DNA of 64,000 bases from Tetragonia tetragonoides (taxonomy: Eukaryota; Streptophyta; Magnoliopsida; Caryophyllales; Aizoaceae). The notes beneath the pieces are model-generated. The model worked only from the letters and a program-made list of their open reading frames with translations, had not been told where the DNA came from and did not search any database. The DNA lies in NCBI GenBank assembly GCA_038025085.1, contig CM076153.1:21861001-21925000 (forward strand), given 5' to 3'. A program made the translations under genes and the position numbers. This document shows positions 37,687 through 48,981 of this stretch, piece after piece. The stretch's first letter is position 1. Each line of letters opens with the position of its first letter.

Positions 37687-38345
37687 TTAGGATAAGTTAC
37701 AGCGACGACGCATCCCTATTCCGTGCACAAGTTCCTCAAACTTCTTGGGTGGCAATGTTTTCGTGAACAAGTCGGCAAGATTCTCACATGACTTGATCTG
37801 CTCAACGCTTATCGTCCCATTTGTCTCTAGATCATGGGTGGAGAAGAATTTTGGATCAATGTGTTTTGTTCTGTCTCCTTTGATGTAGCCATCCTTGATT
37901 TGGGTCACACGTGCACTATTGTCTTCGTAGATTATAGTTGGGATGTCATTAATCGTTCTCAAACCGCTTTCCTTGAGTATGTGTTGGATCATAGATCTCA
38001 ACCATACACATTCTCTTCCTGCTTCGTAAAGAGCAATTAATTCAGCCTGATTTGACGAAGTCGCTGTTAAGGTTTGTTTGGTCGATTTCCATGAGATTGC
38101 AGTATCACCATAAGTGAATATGTATCCTGTCTGAGATTTAGCTTTGTCAGGATCTAACAGGTATCCTGCATCTGCATATCCAATAAGTGCAGGATCTGCA
38201 CCTTTGGGATAAAATAATCCCAAGTTTATCGTTCCGCGAAGGTAGCGAAATAGGTGCTTAATCCCATTCCAATGTCTCCTTGTTGGTGCATTACTGTATC
38301 TTGCTAGGAGATTCACCGAGAATGCAATATCTGGCCTTGTATTGT
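37687..38345 (-). pseudogene. copia RNase H domain
   Basis: Reads NGIKHLFRYLRGTINLGLFY, GYADAGYLLDPDKAKSQTGY, SSNQAELIALYEAGRECVWL, IYEDNSARVTQIKDGYIKG and NLADLFTKTLPPKKFEEL. This is the full domain with Asp, Glu and Asp catalytic positions in GYADAG, QAELIA and EDNSA. It is out of frame with the reverse transcriptase (shift between 38316 and 38349), so the polyprotein is broken here. Confidence 0.9.
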
Positions 38346-38348
38346 TGG

Positions 38349-39810
38349 CTAGGTCATTAGAGCTCCGATTGCACTCAAATATGGCACGTCTGGTCTAAGA
38401 ACTTCTTCATTCTCTTCTCGTGGTCGGAATGGATCGTCTTTAGGGTTCAGAGAACGTACGACCATTGGAGAACGTAGTGGATGTGCTTTGTCCATGTAGA
38501 ACTTTTTCAATACCTTCTCGGTGTAGTTTGATTGATGGACAAAAATTCCATCGTTGAGATGTTCAATCTGCAAACCAAGGCAAAACCTCGTTCTTCCTAA
38601 ATCCTTCATCTCGAACTCTTTCATTAGGTATTGGGCTGTTCTTTCGATTTCATCAGGAGTTCCGATGATATTTAGATCATCAACATATACTGCTACTATT
38701 GCAAGTCCGGATTTAGATCTTTTGATGAAAACACATGGGGAGATTTGATCATTTATATAACCTTCCCTTAGAAGATATTCACTTAAACGGTTGTACCACA
38801 TCCGCCCTGACTGCTTTAGGCCATATAAAGATTTACTCAATTTTATTGAGTACAAATCATGATTTCTTGAAACGTTGGCTTCATGCAATTTAAATCCTTC
38901 TGGGACTTTCATGTAAATATCAGTGTCAAGTGACCCATACAAATAAGCAGTTACAACATCCATTAGGCGCATTTGTAGTCCTTGACAATTTGCCAGACTA
39001 ATTAGAAATCTCAACGTTGTTGCATCAACAACCGGAGAATATGTTTCATCATAATCAAGTCCTAGCTTTTGAGAAAAACCTTGAGCTACAAGTCTTGCCT
39101 TGTATCTTATAATTTCGTTTTTCTGATTTTTTTTTTCGTACAAATACCCATTTGTATCCGACAGTTTTGTCCCCTTTGGGGTTTGGACTAACGGCCCAAA
39201 AAACTTGTCGTTTTTCAAATGAGTTTAATTCTGCCTGCATTGCTTCTTTCCATTTTGGCCAATCACTTCGTCGACGATATTCATCGACTGATTTTGGTTC
39301 AATGTCATCCTCATTTATGACTATCTCTGTGGCAACTGTGTATGCAAATACGTCATCAATCTCAATGTCTTTTTTATTCCATTTCTTTCCATTATATACA
39401 TAGTTTATTGAGATCTCAAAATTGTCTATATCTTTATGCTCACTTGAGGTTTCAAGTGAGATTTCATTTTCATTTTCATTTTGATTGACGACATTGCCTG
39501 TGCTCTGCATATGCTCATTTTCTTCCTTAGAAGATTGAACATATTTGACATTCACATTTTTCAACCTTTTTGATTTTCTTGGCTTCAAATCTTTTGAGCC
39601 AATTGGTCGACCACGCTTTCGCTTAATAGTAGGATCCTTTTCAAAGCGTTTATCAGAATTTCCTGTAGGAATCTCAATCCTTGCAGGAACATTCATGGCT
39701 GGAATATGTGACTTTGTCACTTTCTTTATATCCGTAAATGCGTCAGGCAATTGATTTGCAATATTTTGCAAATGAATTATTTTCTGAACTTCATGTTCCC
39801 ACACATTTGA
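38349..39810 (-). pseudogene. copia reverse transcriptase
   Basis: The catalytic domain has KARLVAQGFSQKLGLDYDET, VVDATTLRFLISLA, MDVVTAYLYGSLDTDIYMKV, SLYGLKQSGRMWYNRL and the active-site VYVDDLNIIG (near 38665-38692). The preceding linker (39130-39804) contains the usual basic and acidic region with IKRKRGRPIGSKDLKPRK, then KWKEAMQAELNSFEKRQVF. One frameshift lies near 39130-39150, between GYKWVFVRKKK and the catalytic part. Confidence 0.92.
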
Positions 39811-39817
39811 ACGTGGG

Positions 39818-41054
39818 TCAAGATAAGATAATGTTGTTGCATTCCACGTTATTTCTGCCGTACTTGGGTTCGCCTTCTCCCCCTAAGGTTGGGAATACTG
39901 ACTCGTCAAAGTGACAGTCAGCAAACCGTGCTGTGAACAAATCACCAGTCATCGGTTCTAAAAACTTAATAATTGAGGGTGTTTCAAAACCGATATATAT
40001 TCCCAACCTTCTTTGCGGACCCATCTTAGTACGATTAGGTGGTTCTATTGGTACATAAACTGCACACCCAAATGTTTTTAGATGCGCAATACTTGGTTCT
40101 TTCCCAGTTACCAATTGCATAGGGGAGAATTCATGATACGCAGTCGGCCTTAATCGTACTAATTCTGCGGCATGCAATATAGCATGTCCCCAAATAGATG
40201 CTGGTAACTTTGATTTCATTAATAATGGCCTAGCGATTAACTGTAACTGCTTTATCAAAGATTCAGCAAGCCCATTTTGGGTATGAACATGAGCAACTGG
40301 GTGTTCCACCTCAATCCCAATAGACATACAATAGTCATTGAATATTTGGGATATAAATTCTCCTGCATTATCCAGTCTGATTTTCTTTATCGAATGATCT
40401 GGAAATTGAGTTTTTAATCGAATTATTTGTGCCAACAATTTGGCAAATGCGACATTTCTTGTCGATAATAAACTCACATGCGACCATCGTATTGATGCAT
40501 CTATTAATATCATGAAATATCGAAATGGTTCGCATGGCGGGTGAATTGGCCCGCAAATATCACCTTGGATTCTTTCCAAGAATGCAGGAGACTCACTTCC
40601 AAGCTTACTTTTGGAAGGTCTCGTAATTAATTTTCCAAGTGAACATGCAGCACAAGGGTGTTCACCAAATTTTGGTACCCGGACATTTTTCAATGGGTGT
40701 CCAGTTGAACCCTTAATTATTTTTATCATCATACTTGTGCCAGGATGACCCAAATGGTCATGCCATAGAGAGCACAATTTTTTGGTTGTCCAATAATTGT
40801 TTGGACACCATATTATTTTCAATGGGATTAATGTACGTATAGTACATTCCCGAGGAGTACGCTGACATTTTCTCAAATACACATTTCTTGCCAGCTTTAA
40901 CTGATGTAAGACACATGTACTCCTTTTGGTCTTCAGTTATAGTTTCCATGTGGTAACCATTCTGACGCACATCTTTAAAACTCAACAAATTTCTTCGAGA
41001 TTTACTCGAGTACAGTGAGTCTTTTATTTCAATTTTCGTCCCCATAGGGAGCAT
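39818..41054 (-). pseudogene. copia pre-integrase and integrase
   Basis: The upstream end reads LPMGTKIEIKDSLYSSKSRR and NLLSFKDVRQNGYHMETI, the pre-integrase region. The HHCC zinc motif follows in HDHLGHPGTSMM and CAACSLGK. The catalytic core has GDICGPIHPPCEPFRYFM (first Asp), IKKIRLDNAGEF (second Asp) and HTQNGLAESLIKQ (Glu). A frameshift between 40882 and 40758 separates pre-integrase from integrase. The DSGAT-type protease motif expected just upstream is not visible between 41055 and 41330, which suggests deletion. Confidence 0.92.
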
Positions 41055-41330
41055 GACACACGCCTTTCATTGATAGTCTAATGCTTGTTAAAGCATTTAT
41101 TTTAATTAGGGACAACTAAACACTCTTAATTATACACACATAATTAAACACATAATTAACATGACTTATTTAAGGCATCCTTAATTAATGCCCAGGTTGG
41201 TAATAAAGTCATTCTCAGCATTGTCCATGAAATAGTCCGAAACATCAAGGCTTGGCACATTCTGGAGGCCTTCATCCACAAAGTTGACCTCAACATTTTT
41301 CTCTTTGCCTTTCTGGGAAGCTTGATATAA

Positions 41331-42144
41331 TTACACCAAATGTTTGGTGGTTCGACATTCTTTTGCAAAATGGCCCTTAATGCCACATTTGAAACATGTC
41401 ACATTTTGCTTCCCAGTTGGTCCAGTCCTTTGCTGGTTCATTTGTTTGCCTTTTCGCTTGAAATGGCGACGCTTGTCGTTGTTAAAATTCTTGCCACGAA
41501 ATCTATAATTTTTCAGTTGGAGACCTTGTTCACCCATTTTGGTTGCATGTGCCTCTGGCACTGCAGTGGTTCCAACAGGCCTCATATTATGATTCTGCAT
41601 GAGCAACTGATTATTCTGCTCAGCCACCAAAAGCACAGATATCAGTTTAGAGTATTTTTTGAATCCTCTTTCTCGATACTGCTGCTGCAGTAGCACACTA
41701 GAGGCATGCATGGTGGAATAAGTCTTTTCAAGCATGTCATACTCAGGGATATTTTGCCCACATAACTTCATAGATGAAGTTATACGCAATAGAGCAGAAT
41801 TGTATTCACTAACAGACTTGTAGTCCTGAAACCTCAGATTAGCCCACTGAAACAAGGCTTGTGGCAACAAAACTTGTTCTCTGTGCCCATATCTCTCATG
41901 GAGATTTTGCCACAATTCTTTTGGATCTTCAACGATGAGGTATTCATTTTTCAGGTCCTCATGGAGATGATGCCTTAAGAAAATACTGGCCTTAGCCTGA
42001 TCTTCCTCTGAGGCATTATTATTTTCCTCAATGGTTCTTAAGTCCATTAGCCTTCAGGTGTGCAAGGGCATCAACCTTCCATTTGTAGTAGTTCTTCCCA
42101 GGCACATCAAGGATTTCAAATTCCCTTTTAGCAATGCTTGCCAT
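41331..42144 (-). pseudogene. copia gag with CCHC zinc knuckle
   Basis: The start at ATG 42144 reads MASIAKREFEILDVPGKNYY and KWKVDALAHLK, typical of plant copia gag. One extra base near 42050 shifts the frame, and the rest continues from 42047 (MDLRTIEENNNASEEDQAKA, then LHERYGHREQVLLPQALFQW). The nucleocapsid knuckle CFKCGIKGHFAKEC is intact near 41350-41392. In the family, gag forms the virus-like particle that holds the RNA. Confidence 0.9.
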
Positions 42145-42227
42145 TTTCTGGTTGAAAACAAATCGTTAAAGTTAATAAATTATTGGGGTGTGTTGGTTAT
42201 AAATTAATTATTATACAGTTGAATATC

Positions 42228-42305
42228 ACCACGGGAATGAAGCCGTAGTGGTCCGAGACTCCTGACGCTTAGTCAAAAGTCAGGGGTTCGAAAACCCGTC
42301 GGTAC
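42228..42305 (+). repeat. tRNA-like (SINE head) sequence in the copia leader
   Basis: AAGCCGTAGTGGTCC resembles an A box, and AGGGGTTCGAAAACCC a B box with a 5-bp stem. The ends do not pair as an acceptor stem, so a functional tRNA is unlikely. It lies antisense to the copia element. Confidence 0.5.
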
Positions 42306-42851
42306 AAAATATAAAATAAACAACAATTTTATTTTCTTGTTTATTAGCTAATCAATAAACATTTTCTTTGTTGTCTTATTGTAACCTGCAAAACAAATGT
42401 TAATTCCAGCTAATAAAGCAGATGAACTTTGATCTTAAAAAGATCATGCAGAACAAATATTAGTTATCAAATATACTAGTGAATATTTGACGTAATACAT
42501 CATTGGTACACAAATATATTAGTCCAATTTCATTCCATAAGCATAATCTCATACAGTGGGTCAATAGTCCAAAAATAACAAATACGTAAACTGATTACTT
42601 TTTGGTCAAACTTTACTTTTTATACCTTCATTTAATAGTGTGGGGCCTTGTTTTACTTTCTTACTCAAAATCACATCCCAAATAAATTTCACGTGCATGA
42701 TTTTCTTCACTTTGCCAACATTTATGTACTTTGCTCAGTACCGTTTGTACTTTGCTCTTCTACTGTTGTTTATGGTTCCGGAATTATTTGTGACTAAATC
42801 ATCACCTATCTTGGTGGTTGGTCATTTGGATTTTGTGGGTTGGATAATGAC

Positions 42852-43247
42852 TCAGATTTGGAGCCGCACCATATATGATGGCGGCTCACATTTAATTTTC
42901 GGGTTCTTTGGGGCAACCGGTGAGGTGATCTCGGCAGAGCCAATCTCGCCCTCTTCCTTTTCTCGTTTTCTTTTGTTTGACGGACCTGGATCTTGACAAC
43001 GGTCGAGCCTCGGCTTTACTGGGTTGTCATTCAGGTTTATAAAAACAGGTTTAGGAGGTGGTGGTTGCGGTTCATTGGCTCGGGAGGCTTCTGCAGACGT
43101 TGACGTGAGATTTGGTTGTGGTTGGGATATGATATTCGGGTAAGGGACGGTACCGAAAGGTACGTGGTTTCGCTCAATAATAAGGTATACGGGTGAGTAG
43201 TAAATACCGGTTACTACAGTGTTGACCCCATTACTTTGGTGACTCAT
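42852..43247 (-). other. unrecognised 131-codon reading frame in the copia 5' leader
   Basis: An open frame in the sense orientation of the element, from ATG 43247 (MSHQSNGVNTVVTGIYYSPV) to 42852. It is Pro-rich in the middle (EPQPPPPKPVFINLND) and Lys/Arg/Glu-rich after it (SNKRKREKEEGEIG). It resembles neither gag nor pol. It could be captured host sequence, an accessory frame, or chance. Confidence 0.35.
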
Positions 43248-43434
43248 AGTGGTATCAAAAACTAACGTAAAACTATATGGCTAGAATATATATTAGTCTA
43301 GTTTTGAGTTTCTGATGTAGAGGATCCGAATTATATTCGGCAACTACAGAGCATACTACTTCAAAACTTAGAACATTTTGGAATGAGTTTGTATTTTACC
43401 TTTTGAAGTTTGGAGCTAGGTGGTGCTGATAAAG

Positions 43435-43639
43435 TGTTAAAAGATAGCTCAGAAAGGAAGCTCAAAGTAGTGAAAGTATTCGTGACTTTTTATTGCTTTC
43501 ACTGAGTTGCATTTTCTCGTTACAACGCTGATCTATTTATAGGCAAGTAGAAATGTGATTTACTATGCTTGTATAGTAAAACTCTATTATTGCCCCATTT
43601 TTAGCCATTCACAAATTCACCCATGTGGGAATTACAACA
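43435..43639 (-). repeat. 5' LTR of the minus-strand copia element
   Basis: Plus-strand reading starts TGTTAAAAGATAG and ends GAATTACAACA, a near copy of 37237-37440. Confidence 0.95.
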
Positions 43640-43644
43640 CATTT

Positions 43645-46600
43645 TGGTATGTCTCGTAAAAACTTGAACGTTTTCTTTTTTAGTAAATATGGGTTCTCAA
43701 CTTTCAAAGGAAAATAATTTCTGAATCGTATTGGTATTTTTAGACTTTTTCAGAGTAATTTGACATTTAAAGTAGGGACATTGGTCACATAAATACTTCA
43801 CAGTAATCATTTATGCAAAATTTAACTTTTTCTTTTTTTGGACTCGTTTATTTTAACCCGTAATTTTTCTGTTTACAAGAGTGATTACGAATATTGAAAA
43901 GTCCTTACTCCCTCACCTTCCTGGTTCTTATCATGGTCTTGCGAAAGCGTAGTAATGACATGGTGATCCCCGACAACTCTTGCTACGATAATCGAAGCAA
44001 TTGCAATGAGTATGAGTTCACTCATCCCGAGTCGCGACACAACTCAGAGTTGAAAAAGATGCACCTTGAAGTTATCATTTGAGCTTGATGAGGAAGTCGA
44101 AACTTGCTAACAACCTTGAGCTACACAGTGTGTGGGTGACAAGGGGTGATTATATTATTGAGGATGTCAACATATGCGAAAGAAAGAGAAGCGGTGGCCA
44201 TTGGTACTCTGTGGGCTCGCAGGAACTGAGAGGCAACTATAGAAGATTGTAGTTGGTTGATAGACGGGGAGGCAGGAGCAGCAAAGAAGCAAATGAGAAA
44301 TAAGATGTGATACGGTTCAAATAATGGTCAATTAGGGTTGATTGGATTTATTTATTTATATATTTTTGTTTTATATTACAGTTTATTTTAGGGAAATTAG
44401 GAGAGATTAGTAAAAAAAATATATAAGAAATTAAGTGTTATAAAAGATCATCATATTGTCTGTAGTTTGAACTTGTTTTTAAAATATCAATTTGTAGAGA
44501 AACTCTCTCTCTAGGCATGACGAGTGAGGAAATATATCAATTGGATTTATCAAACATAAGGAATAATATCCAATAACGAACGAAGAGGAAATGACAAATG
44601 TTCCCACAACTAGAGAGTCATCTTCTTCAATTGGAAGGCGAAATATTCCTCAATCGCTAGTAAAGAATATGAATGACTCTTACAAAGATAGATATTTGGG
44701 CATTGTTCAACCCTATGTAAATAGACTAGGCAACAACCTTCGTGGTATGTATGAAGAGGATGATGATGACTTGGATGCTGACGAACATTCTGAGTTTGAC
44801 AAATATCGTCGTTGCCTTACCATTAGGAATAGAAAATATGAATTCCTCTCCTTTGGAGATGTACTCTTATCATCAAAGTGTTTCATAATAATCTTACCTT
44901 TTTAAGAAAAAGGAAAGAAATTTTCATTAAATAAAAGTTGTACGACTCACAAACAGAATCGAATTCAACAATACATAAAACTAAAATATCATAATACATT
45001 CGAATGAAAAGACTATGTATCAATAGAGATTTTTAACAATTCCAAGAGGCTTCCAATAATCTTTTTTTTTTTTTTTCATATTATAACATCTTCACAGAAG
45101 ATCCTGCTATAACATTGAATGCTTAGATCCGACATTGTAAACCTTTTTTGAATGAATAGATCTGCCATTATACCTTTCAAACTCTCCAACAGAAAATATA
45201 CAGTACTTTGAGAATGTGAGAGACAATTGGACCTAATAATGAAAGTGATAAACTAATTGTCACACATGAAGCGACTGATGTTATTCGAACTAACGATACA
45301 AACAAACTAAACATAACAAATAAACTGAAAGAATTGGGGCTTACCATTAGCGAAAGATCATCGATGGAAGTCCCTAAACATTGTTAGGGGTTCTTGGAGT
45401 TGGAGGAGGTAAAGAGATAGAAAAAAATGACGGTCAAAGGGAAGGCGATTGATAAAATATTGACCATTGGCAAGTGTCAGGAGCTTAAATTGTCACTCAA
45501 GGTGATTGTCATCTGGTTGACGTTGACTATGACTACTACATCGGGAAATTTACAAATTTGGAGGATCATAACGGTGACCGTATTTGGAAATCATTATCTC
45601 ATTATCCGAAATAAGGTCCATGATTTTGTTAACTGGTCAAGAACCAATTTGTTTTTGACTGCTTGGATTAAGATCCCTAGATATCAACGAACATAATTGC
45701 AGCAAAACACGGTGTCGTTTCTCTATCCATATTCCCTACATTAAACCCTCCATAACTCATAACTTTTGAAGGAGGTCATTGACTGATATCATATTCATAC
45801 CCACTATTGGTATTCATCCATCTTTACTTCTTATCGGACAATTTTAAGAGGAAGTTTTAAAGGTAAAAAATGAAACTTATGAGGATTATTTTTAGGCAAT
45901 GGAGAAGGATGACAAATAAAATTAGCCTTTAGAGATTTGATCAAATCTCAAAACAAACAATCATAAATTGTTTGGGGTTGTTGAGGATTGAAGGACTGTA
46001 CTGCTCTCTCATCATAATGATCTAGAGATTAATGCTAATACTGATTAGATAACAATTAAATGCTTGATTGTTTCAAATTTTAAAAACAGATAAAACTGTT
46101 TTTTCTTCAAAAATGACGTTTGGTTGAGAAAGGAAAAAAACTATTTTTAGGAAAATAAAAAACAGAAGAATAGAAAAACAATAAGCAATAATTTTTCACT
46201 TCTAGAAACAAATTTTTTTTTTTTTGATATTGGGCAAAACAAAATTGAATTTAGATAGAGAAACACTACTAAAGAGAGAGAAATTGAGGGAAGTGTTGAC
46301 CGAAGGGGAGTAGGCGACCAACCTTTTGTTACTTGCCCAATTTGCTATGGTTCATTGATGAACCCAGCTAATCACTCTGCTTTCACCATGTAGATAATAC
46401 TCCTCTACACCATAATCTGAATATTTGACTATTTAATTACCTTTAGGTTGACTTATAGTAATGGAGATTGAATGAAAGCATTAGAGTTCCATAATAGGAG
46501 TAATTGATAACATCACTACTACGAGTCTTTCACTTGTGGGCTTGGAGATATTCACGCATCTTTAATTTTCTGCTCCTTTTTTTTTTTTTGAGTGTGTGTG

Positions 46601-47459
46601 GGGAAAGATTGAAGGAGTATATATCTATATATGCTGTATTTTAATTTGTATTCATAATATACTATATCATAAAATTAAATATGAAAACCATTATTAATTA
46701 GCATATCATCCAAACATGTTTTAAGAAGTGTTTTTTAGTTGTAGATTAACCAAACAAAATTGTTCTGTAAAAACTTTATTGTTAAACTAAAAACATAAAA
46801 ATTGATTTTGATCAATTAAAAACAAAAACAGTAAAAACACTACCTAAGTACCAACTTGTAGTGAAATTTGTATTTAAAATTTTTGCGTTGTCATTCACCT
46901 CCTTCAATAGTTTAAACATCATATAATGATTTTGACATCATCATTATCAAAGCTTGGCCGCTACGATTATGTGGGCCGCTACGATTATGTGGGCCGCTAG
47001 GCTCTCACATTGTCTTAGCCCTCATGTGGTTGGATAGGTTCAATGGCGATGACAGTGACCGAGAAGGTGTCGAGAGCTGAGGTTTCGGATCCATGTGAGG
47101 ATGAGGGAAAGAGAGGGAATTAGGGGGGGGGGGGGACGTGGCAACCCTTAATTGGATTAGAGGCGAAGGATACCAACAAACAGAACAACTTAATGCTTCG
47201 AGTACACTTATACTCACCGGATAAAACACTTTATTTATTGCCCACGTCACTTTATCAGCCAAAACAATGATACAACATAATCGTCATAGATTATATATCA
47301 AGCATCACAGTGCATGTATTCTCCATGGACATCCTTCCACATTACACACAATAATGTAGCTTTGGTGATTAGTCTTTATTACAAGAATTTCAAAGGCTTC
47401 TTCTTTGTAGAATTTTCTTAAACCCTCCATATGTGAATATCCTCTATATGTGAATATCG
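43645..47459. other. no convincing gene; AT-rich intergenic DNA
   Basis: Only short frames occur. The longest with some composition signal is 44591-44905 (SSSIGRRNIPQSLVKNMNDS, then an acidic EEDDDDLDADEHSEFDKY), which I do not recognise. T-, A- and G-runs lie at 45061-45076, 46210-46224 and 47127-47139. Confidence 0.45.
46956..46999. repeat. 18-bp tandem repeat, 2.4 copies
   Basis: GGCCGCTACGATTATGTG occurs twice in a row, followed by GGCCGCTA. Confidence 0.95.
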
Positions 47460-48392
47460 TCTATTAAGCAGGTCGGGCAAATGAGGAGAACTTGGACCAT
47501 ATCCTTAGGAGATGCCCATTCTCATATACTGTATGAAATTGGTTGGGAACTTGCTCTCCTAATTCCAAATTTTGGACAACAAACTTCAATGAATGGATTG
47601 TTGATTACCAGTCAACGACTGATCTCGATCATGATGAAGATGGGCCACTTAAATTTAGTATTACAATTTGGTTGTTATGGAAATGGTGGAACGCTGAGGT
47701 GTTTGGGAAGGAAAGTGAAACGCCTTACTACCTATAATTGTTCATGGCACACAAATTCAAGGAAATAAAAGATGCTATGGCGCGGGATGAAAAATTGAAT
47801 CAGAATATATGGGTAGAAACAATGGATATCTCAGTTAGCTAGAAAGATCCGCCTAGTGGATGGTGGCTCTTGAATACAGATGGGGCGTCTAAAGGAAACC
47901 CGGGGATTGTAAGTGGTGGAGGAGTCATAAGGGATCACTATGGAAATTTTATCTGAGCATTTGCTGAACATCTTGGTAAGTGTACCGTAATGAGGTCTAA
48001 AATCCTTGCTCTCTATTGAGGTATCAGAATGGCTAAGGACATGGGTGCCAACAAACTACAAGTGAAAGTGGATTTCCAAGTTGTTCTACAACTTATAACA
48101 GGAGATACTACAAGGAATGGGCCTGCAACATTTATGGTCAGGAAGTGTAGAGAGATGATTCAAGCTACATATTGGGAAGTGAAAGTCGAGCATTGTTATA
48201 GGGAAGCAAATAGAGTTGCGGATTGGCTAACAAACCATGACTGTGAGCAAGATGAGAGTGTTATTTATTTTCATTCCCCCCGCCCTTGCTTAATTCTTTT
48301 TTACAAGATGATGTAACAGGGGTGACTTGGCCACGTAGCGTTAGAGTAGTTTAAGTTTAATTTCGGAGCTTGCCACTCTCTTGCACAAAAAA
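47460..48392 (+). pseudogene. LINE ORF2 C-terminal fragment: zf-RVT and RNase H
   Basis: Broken frames give NEWIVDYQSTTDLDHDEDG and FSITIWLLWKWWNAEVFGKE, then an RNase H-like domain WWLLNTDGASKGNPGIVSGG and KVEHCYREANRVADWLTNHD. A CAAAAAAAAA tail lies at 48385-48393. Several stops and frame changes show it is dead. No clear TSD was found. Confidence 0.8.
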
Positions 48393-48981
48393 AAAGACAG
48401 ATCGAATTCGATTCGATTTTTGGATCGAATACTAAACAGATCAAGTTTGGGTTGATTTTCGAATCGAGTCAGATTTTACCATGGAAAAAACTAGTCCATA
48501 CTCCATATACCATGTGAAAGAGAGTTAGACCACCAGCTTGACCTTGAAATCCTTGACCCACCCCCACCGTAAAACTCCACAGCAAAGCAATCGTCTCTCT
48601 CTAACACAACAAGAGTCTCTGCCACAGGGAGCCAGAGAGAGGCAAGCTTCTCAGTTTCTCTCTCTCTCTCTTATCATGCCAATACGATGAAATCATACAA
48701 CAGTGGAAAAAAGAAAATGCAATTCTCCTTCTAATCTCCCAAAATCATTAAATTGATTAACCAAAACAATACACTTCTCATTAGGGTTCTCATCTTAGAG
48801 AGCAGCGCTTAAGTTATTCAACCGACGTTTAGGTTTTGCGAGATTAATATCGGGTGAATTCACAACTAGGGTTTTCGTTCTCAGATTATTTATTGCTCCG
48901 ATCGAAGTTGAATTGATATATTTTGATTTCTGGTGAATCACCTAGGGTTTGTGAATTTTGGGGGCGTTTAATTTTAAAGAT
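48393..48981 (+). promoter_or_regulatory. promoter and 5' leader region of the RRM gene
   Basis: No coding sequence. A CTCTCTCTCTCTC tract at 48658-48671 and a pyrimidine-rich stretch before the ATG suggest the transcription start lies around 48550-48700; no unambiguous TATA box was identified. Confidence 0.45.

Larger units (their letters stand above)
37237..43639 (-). mobile_element. Ty1/copia retrotransposon with both LTRs, minus strand
   Basis: Two LTRs of 204-205 bp bound a 6.4-kb element with gag, integrase, reverse transcriptase and RNase H in copia order on the minus strand. The 5-bp TSD CATTT is perfect (37232-37236 and 43640-43644). A polypurine tract abuts the 3' LTR. The LTRs differ at about nine positions and one indel by eye (roughly 4-5 %), so the insertion is not recent. 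Coding regions are frameshifted and the protease core appears lost. A long leader of about 1.29 kb separates the 5' LTR from gag. The sequence after the 5' LTR (CTTTATCAGCACCACC) is not the common initiator-Met primer site. Confidence 0.95.

Noticed and set aside
42228..42305. Possible tRNA gene in the copia leader
   Set aside because: It has box A/B resemblance and a T-stem, but no acceptor stem and a poor anticodon arm.
46040..46860. MITE with partly complementary ends (TTTAAAAACAG... and ...AAACAGTAAAAACAC)
   Set aside because: The match is A/T-rich and low-complexity; no defined ends or TSD.
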